Assembly: GCA_009786345.1 (NCBI GenBank)
Contig: WQTJ01000108.1
Span: 1-10,232 of the forward strand
Length of the DNA: 10,232 nucleotides
From: Dehalococcoidia bacterium
GTDB taxonomy: Bacteria > Chloroflexota > Dehalococcoidia > Dehalococcoidales > UBA1222
Reading direction: 5' to 3'
This document shows positions 7,927 through 10,232 of this stretch, piece after piece. Numbering within the stretch: the stretch's first letter is position 1; each line of letters opens with the position of its first letter. A model generated the notes under the pieces. The model ran no database searches, was not told the DNA's origin, and saw only the letters and a list, made by a program, of their open reading frames with translations. The position numbers were made by a program, and so were the translations under genes.

Positions 7927-8658
7927 ATGAGTAAAGTCATTATTCAAATAGATGAACTCATAGAAAACATGAGTAGTGCGAAATATTTGAATATTAATTT
8001 GAGTACAGGTGAATATATACCTGTGCCAGCAATTAGCTTTCGAGAAGATGATCTAAAAGATTTAATCCCTGCACCTGAGTCAGGTTTTGAAAACTTCTAC
8101 AGAGATCCGAAAGCATCAAGGTCAATGACTTGGGTCTGTCGCCAAGTTCCTGATATCTACTTTCAAAAAGGCGTATGGTACGACCTACCAATTCCTTATA
8201 CTATCTATGAACCAGTAATTCACTTTCGAGAAGACGACTTAAAGAATTTGATTCCAGCACCAGAATCTGGTTACAAGAACACTTATAGAGAGTCAAAAAC
8301 AGGCACATATTATGATATTCCAGATTATTATTTCCAAAAAAATGCTTTTGCTGATCTAATTCTTGTGCCACACTACAGTGAAGACACTACGAGAATAAAG
8401 ATAAAATTTCTAGATAAAGTAATCAAGCAACGCCTTGCAGATGAACCAATGATTCAGGAAATCAACCGCTTATTTACGCTTACAGATGACCCAGGTTATT
8501 TTGCCCATGAGTTTGACTTACTATTGGGCGATAACAAGCTGTATGAAGAATGGCGTTCTTTTGCCAATGAGGAAGAGAACACTATTCATGAACAAGTAAA
8601 GAATTTTGCCATTCAATGGTGTGAAAAAATTGGGCTTGAGTATTTGCTTAACCAATGA
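7927..8658 (+). CDS. Probable immunity protein, UPF0158-like, with internal duplication
   Basis: A 243-residue acidic protein without a signal peptide, starting 9 nt after the RHS stop; AGGGA at the stop codon supplies the ribosome site. The position, co-transcription and cytoplasmic nature fit an immunity protein binding the RHS tip. The start (YLNINLSTGEYIPVP) and the end (LYEEWRSFANEEE, later FAIQWCEKIGLEYL) resemble the UPF0158 family as I remember it, in which a YLDxxTGE-type strand begins the protein and a helical W-C-E/N-G stretch ends it. The first part is duplicated: residues 36-90 and 98-148 share FREDDLK-LIPAPESG and then PD-YFQK. UPF0158 proteins are usually shorter (about 150 residues), so the duplication explains the extra length. 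The immunity role is inferred from context; the family match is moderate. Confidence 0.8.
   Translation: MSKVIIQIDELIENMSSAKYLNINLSTGEYIPVPAISFREDDLKDLIPAPESGFENFYRDPKASRSMTWVCRQVPDIYFQKGVWYDLPIPYTIYEPVIHFREDDLKNLIPAPESGYKNTYRESKTGTYYDIPDYYFQKNAFADLILVPHYSEDTTRIKIKFLDKVIKQRLADEPMIQEINRLFTLTDDPGYFAHEFDLLLGDNKLYEEWRSFANEEENTIHEQVKNFAIQWCEKIGLEYLLNQ
8032..8370 (+). repeat. Tandem duplication inside the immunity gene
   Basis: Codons 36-90 (8032-8196) and 98-148 (8218-8370) encode related units. The opening FREDDLK(D/N)LIPAPESG is identical except for one residue, while the DNA differs at many third positions, so the duplication is old and kept under protein-level selection. The middle of the first unit holds a few extra residues (around SMTWVC) absent from the second. 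Confidence 0.8.
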
Positions 8659-8799
8659 ATGATATCTCTGCCCAACAGTCATAATTGTACAGCCCACGGC
8701 AGCATCTTTTCCGGCTTTGCCGGAAAGTGTCAGAGTGGGTCACATACTCCCACAGGGAAGTATGTGAAACCGGCTTCCATAGCTTTTGGTGACAAGTAA
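8659..8799 (+). CDS. Small ORF of unknown function (46 codons) or gene remnant
   Basis: An ATG directly follows the immunity stop (TGAATG) and opens a frame to TAA at 8797-8799. The product (MISLPNSHNCTAHG..., ending KPASIAFGDK) has no motif I recognise and no clear ribosome site beyond translational coupling. Codons from about 8692 onward may be the tail of a lost mobile-element gene. Two strong hairpins overlap it: TTTCCGGC/GCCGGAAA (8708-8726) and CACATACT-CCC/GGG-AGTATGTG (8741-8766, one bulged A). These could mean the stretch acts as RNA structure instead. A terminator lies 17 nt after the stop. Confidence 0.3.
   Translation: MISLPNSHNCTAHGSIFSGFAGKCQSGSHTPTGKYVKPASIAFGDK
8708..8766 (+). 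repeat. Two adjacent hairpins downstream of the immunity gene
   Basis: TTTCCGGC (8708-8715) pairs with GCCGGAAA (8719-8726) over a TTT loop. CACATACT (8741-8748) pairs with AGTATGTG (8759-8766), extended by CCC/GGG inside with one bulged A. Neither is followed by a T-run, so they are not standard terminators; they may protect the 3' end of the mRNA. Confidence 0.5.
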
Positions 8800-8815
8800 A
8801 ACTTTAATCCTTTTA

Positions 8816-8852
8816 GACGCTCACCTGATTTTCAGGCAGAGCGTCTTTTTTT
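8816..8852 (+). terminator. Rho-independent terminator of the RHS-immunity operon
   Basis: GACGCTC (8816-8822) pairs with GAGCGTC (8839-8845). An inner stem CCTGA/TCAGG (8824-8828 with 8832-8836) closes the hairpin, and seven Ts follow at 8846-8852. It works in the plus direction and should end transcription from the promoter at 2067. Confidence 0.85.
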
Positions 8853-9255
8853 ATTCCCTTTCCATAACTCACTGTTTTTGTAAAATTTTTGAAAAGTGTG
8901 ACTTTTGCCCAAAAACACCTGAATTTTTGGACTCCAAGTGACCCTTTAAGTGGAGGGGGTATAACACTTTTTCTGCCGGTATCCTCATATCGTGTTATGA
9001 CGTTTTTCATTGCTCAAGGCTAACCCTGCATTTCAATCCATGCCTAAAGTACAACTTTACGCCGTATAGAAATCTTAATAGTTGAAAGGAGGAAATCATT
9101 ATCGACAAAAGCAACAGATGAGCAGGGTTCCAAGGCGCACCTTGGCACACGACTTTCGTAGAAAGTCTAGTGTGTTATACCAACGCCAAGAAAACGCTAA
9201 GCCAAGCTCCAGCGGGCAACGTGGCGGTTGTTAATATAGCTCAGGTGTTTTTGCT
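8853..9255. other. Gene-poor stretch between terminator and XRE gene
   Basis: No convincing gene was found in these 403 bases. Visible structure: AAAAGT/ACTTTT (8892-8906), a 7-bp inverted repeat ATAACAC (8961-8967)/GTGTTAT (8992-8998), a strong Shine-Dalgarno-like AAAGGAGG (9085-9092) with no ATG, GTG or TTG at a proper distance, and the hairpins at 9130-9174. From 9096 one frame reads without a start to TAG at 9159-9161 (ending KAHLGTRLS), possibly a short gene that lost its start codon. Confidence 0.5.
9130..9174. other. Tandem hairpins, possible structured RNA or leader
   Basis: CCAAGG-CGCA-CCTTGG (9130-9145) is followed at once by CACACGACTTTC paired with GAAAGTC-TA-GTGTG (9146-9174), a 12-bp stem with a three-base GTA loop and a two-base bulge. 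CAACGCC at 9180-9187 can also pair with GGCGGTTG around 9224-9231. Such packed structure outside genes suggests a functional RNA or protein-binding site, but no known RNA class was recognised. Confidence 0.4.
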
Positions 9256-9585
9256 CTAAGCCTTTTTGCCTTTCGCAGTTTCAGCAACTTTCCTCTTTAA
9301 CGCTTTGGTGTCTAAGTTGTAAATATCTGCCGGAACCTTAGCGTGCATATGCCCATCATCGCCTTGCCAAACCTTATTCACGGCATCTGGCACATACTCC
9401 ATAACATCACTTATGTCGCAAGACAACTCTGTGCAGATTTTATCCAATACATCAAGCGAAACAAATTCATTAGCAGATAACTTGGCAAGCGTGGCGGTGC
9501 CAATGCCGGTTCTTTTCCGAAGTTCTGTTTTGTTGAGACCTTTGTCGATAAGCATTTTCCAAAGTTTATTATATTTAAATGGCAT
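9256..9585 (-). CDS. XRE/Cro-CI-type transcriptional regulator (HTH_26-like)
   Basis: A 109-residue DNA-binding regulator. Residues about 5-60 form a helix-turn-helix of the Cro/CI type: LWKMLIDKGLNKTELRKRTG, then IGTATLAKL, then VLDKICTELSCDISDVMEY. This is the pattern of small regulators found in integrative elements. The C-terminal 40 residues carry a lysine-rich tail ending AKGKKA. The start chosen is ATG at 9585, because GGGAG (9592-9596) is 6 nt upstream and MPFKYNKLW is the usual opening; a frame start at 9621 would overlap the promoter. The gene is divergent from the SymE-like gene, with 189 bp between the start codons, and probably regulates both. Its targets are inferred only from layout. 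Confidence 0.9.
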   Translation of the reverse strand: MPFKYNKLWKMLIDKGLNKTELRKRTGIGTATLAKLSANEFVSLDVLDKICTELSCDISDVMEYVPDAVNKVWQGDDGHMHAKVPADIYNLDTKALKRKVAETAKGKKA

Positions 9586-9605
9586 AAGTATCTCCCTTCT
9601 AGCAT

Positions 9606-9634
9606 ATTTTACTATGCGCACATTCAGGCGTCAA
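9606..9634 (-). promoter_or_regulatory. Promoter of the XRE regulator
   Basis: On the minus strand TTGACG (9634-9629) and TAAAAT (9611-9606) are spaced by 17 bp. Transcription would start near 9599, only about 14 nt before the start codon, so the leader holds little beyond the ribosome site. Confidence 0.6.
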
Positions 9635-9687
9635 CATATATTGTTCATGCTCAAGTAATATTTGTTTTATAAAGCGAATATTTTATC

Positions 9688-9716
9688 TTGACAACTTATT
9701 CAACATGTGATATTAT
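9688..9716 (+). promoter_or_regulatory. Promoter of the SymE-like gene
   Basis: A perfect -35 TTGACA (9688-9693), a 17-bp spacer and TATTAT (9711-9716). Transcription should begin near 9723, about 52 nt before the ATG. With operator-like repeats right after the -10, it looks like a strong promoter held in check by a repressor. Confidence 0.7.
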
Positions 9717-9724
9717 ATGTTCTG

Positions 9725-9749
9725 ATATTGAAATATATTGTGCAATATA
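9725..9749. promoter_or_regulatory. Operator-like ATATTG repeats
   Basis: ATATTG occurs at 9725-9730 and 9735-9740, and its inverse CAATAT at 9743-9748; the last two form TATATTG-TG-CAATATA (9734-9749). Another ATATTG lies at 9638-9643, just upstream of the XRE -35. The main cluster sits on the predicted transcription start of the SymE-like gene, where a bound XRE protein would block it. Binding by the neighbouring regulator is inferred. Confidence 0.4.
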
Positions 9750-9774
9750 ACGAAGTCATAAGGAGTAAAACAAC

Positions 9775-10232
9775 ATGAACATCCATCTTTTAAGCGTTTG
9801 TAATACCGGATATGCATCTGGTCGCCGCCCCGGCTTTTACATTTACGCTGATTGGCTGCCAAGCATGGGGTTTATACCCGGGGCGCTTGTTCAAACCCTT
9901 CCGACACCGGAGGAAATGGTCTTTAACCTGTGTGATGAAAACATCAGGCGCTATTCAGAGCTTGATGCCGAGACCAAGGCGCAAGGCGGGAAGCTGCTTC
10001 AGGTTTTCAATGCCTCTGAGAAATACCAACAGAGTCCGACCTTGCTGGCAAGCGGTCAGTTTTTACATGATGCAGGGTTTACCTATGGAGACAGCCTTGT
10101 GGCTAAGTACGAATACGGCCATATCAGGGTGCGTAAGCTCTCTGGAAAGTTAAAAATGGTGAGTTTATCAAGCATACGTGATAACCATACCGGCAAAATG
10201 ACTCCGAAAATCCGAATGAGCGGTGGATGGCT
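9775..10232 (+). CDS. Protein with repeated SymE/AbrB-like segments (3' end outside window)
   Basis: An open frame from ATG at 9775 (AAGGAG at 9760-9765, 9 nt upstream) continues without a stop to the window end; 152 full codons are visible. It carries three related segments: YADWLPSMGFIPGALVQ (24-40), then SPTLLASGQFLHDAGFTYGD (87-106) continuing to a VRKL strand (122), and TPKIRMSGGWL (143-153), cut by the edge. Each follows the SymE pattern P-x-L-x-x-G-x-W/F-L-x-x-A/M-G-F-x-x-G-x-x-L/V. SymE of E. coli is an SOS-linked endoribonuclease-type toxin with an AbrB-like fold; single-copy SymE proteins are about 110 residues. Here several copies are fused, which could mean a toxin, a DNA-binding protein or a structural variant. 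The gene is divergent from an XRE regulator and sits behind an operator-like promoter. The family link is by pattern only. Confidence 0.7.
   Translation, partial: MNIHLLSVCNTGYASGRRPGFYIYADWLPSMGFIPGALVQTLPTPEEMVFNLCDENIRRYSELDAETKAQGGKLLQVFNASEKYQQSPTLLASGQFLHDAGFTYGDSLVAKYEYGHIRVRKLSGKLKMVSLSSIRDNHTGKMTPKIRMSGGW

Noticed and set aside
8813..9010. Minus-strand 65-codon ORF
   Set aside because: Its last codons are made by the terminator stem, its ribosome site is poor and no motif is seen; probably chance, though the frame is not excluded.
9411..9658. Two ORFs overlapping the XRE gene in other frames
   Set aside because: The XRE frame has a clear domain, start and ribosome site; the overlaps are shadows.
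9812..10153. Plus-strand 113-codon ORF near the right end
   Set aside because: It is out of frame with the ATG at 9775 that has the ribosome site, promoter and recognisable repeats, so it is a shadow.

Overview
The window looks like a chromosomal junction followed by an accessory island. It opens with the last third of a housekeeping gene (dnaX, DNA polymerase III gamma/tau). The rest is mobile-element debris, a secreted polymorphic-toxin locus and a small regulatory module. The host cannot be fixed from sequence alone. The DnaX tail, with an ALPLELA-type stretch, a Thr/Pro/Ala-rich linker and a compact C-terminal domain, reminds me of Dehalococcoidia (Chloroflexota), but this is a weak call. 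The relaxase, RHS protein and XRE regulator look like families common in anaerobic Firmicutes, so horizontal acquisition is likely.

Layout: 1-597, end of dnaX (+). 598-709, a short gap with a 13-bp inverted repeat around a 12-bp palindrome, a candidate attachment or arm-site region. 710-1660 (-), a tyrosine recombinase with all catalytic residues but an abnormal N-terminus. 1601-1687, an IncQ-like origin of transfer on the minus strand. 1792-2010 (+), the first part of a MobA/MobL relaxase that keeps the predicted nucleophilic tyrosine and then stops early. 2067-2095, a near-consensus promoter. 2182-7917 (+), a 1911-residue secreted RHS/YD-repeat protein with a variable C-terminal domain. 7927-8658 (+), its probable immunity gene, UPF0158-like with an internal duplication. 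8659-8852, a 46-codon ORF over two hairpins, then a strong intrinsic terminator. 8853-9255, no convincing gene but strong RNA-type hairpins at 9130-9174. 9256-9585 (-), an XRE/Cro-type regulator. 9775 to the window end (+), a divergent gene with three SymE-like segments, cut by the edge.

How the parts fit: the integrase, oriT and relaxase fragment show that the region was mobile. It may no longer move by itself, but the oriT could still be used in trans. The RHS gene and the gene after it are 9 nt apart, share one promoter and one terminator, and fit a toxin-immunity pair used in contact-dependent competition. The XRE gene and the SymE-like gene are divergently transcribed from two 17-bp-spaced sigma70-type promoters with ATATTG operator-like half-sites between or just after them, which suggests an autoregulated switch.

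The least described parts are the RHS C-terminal domain (HYH/HIWFG ending) with its duplicated immunity protein, and the multi-repeat SymE-like protein paired with an XRE regulator.
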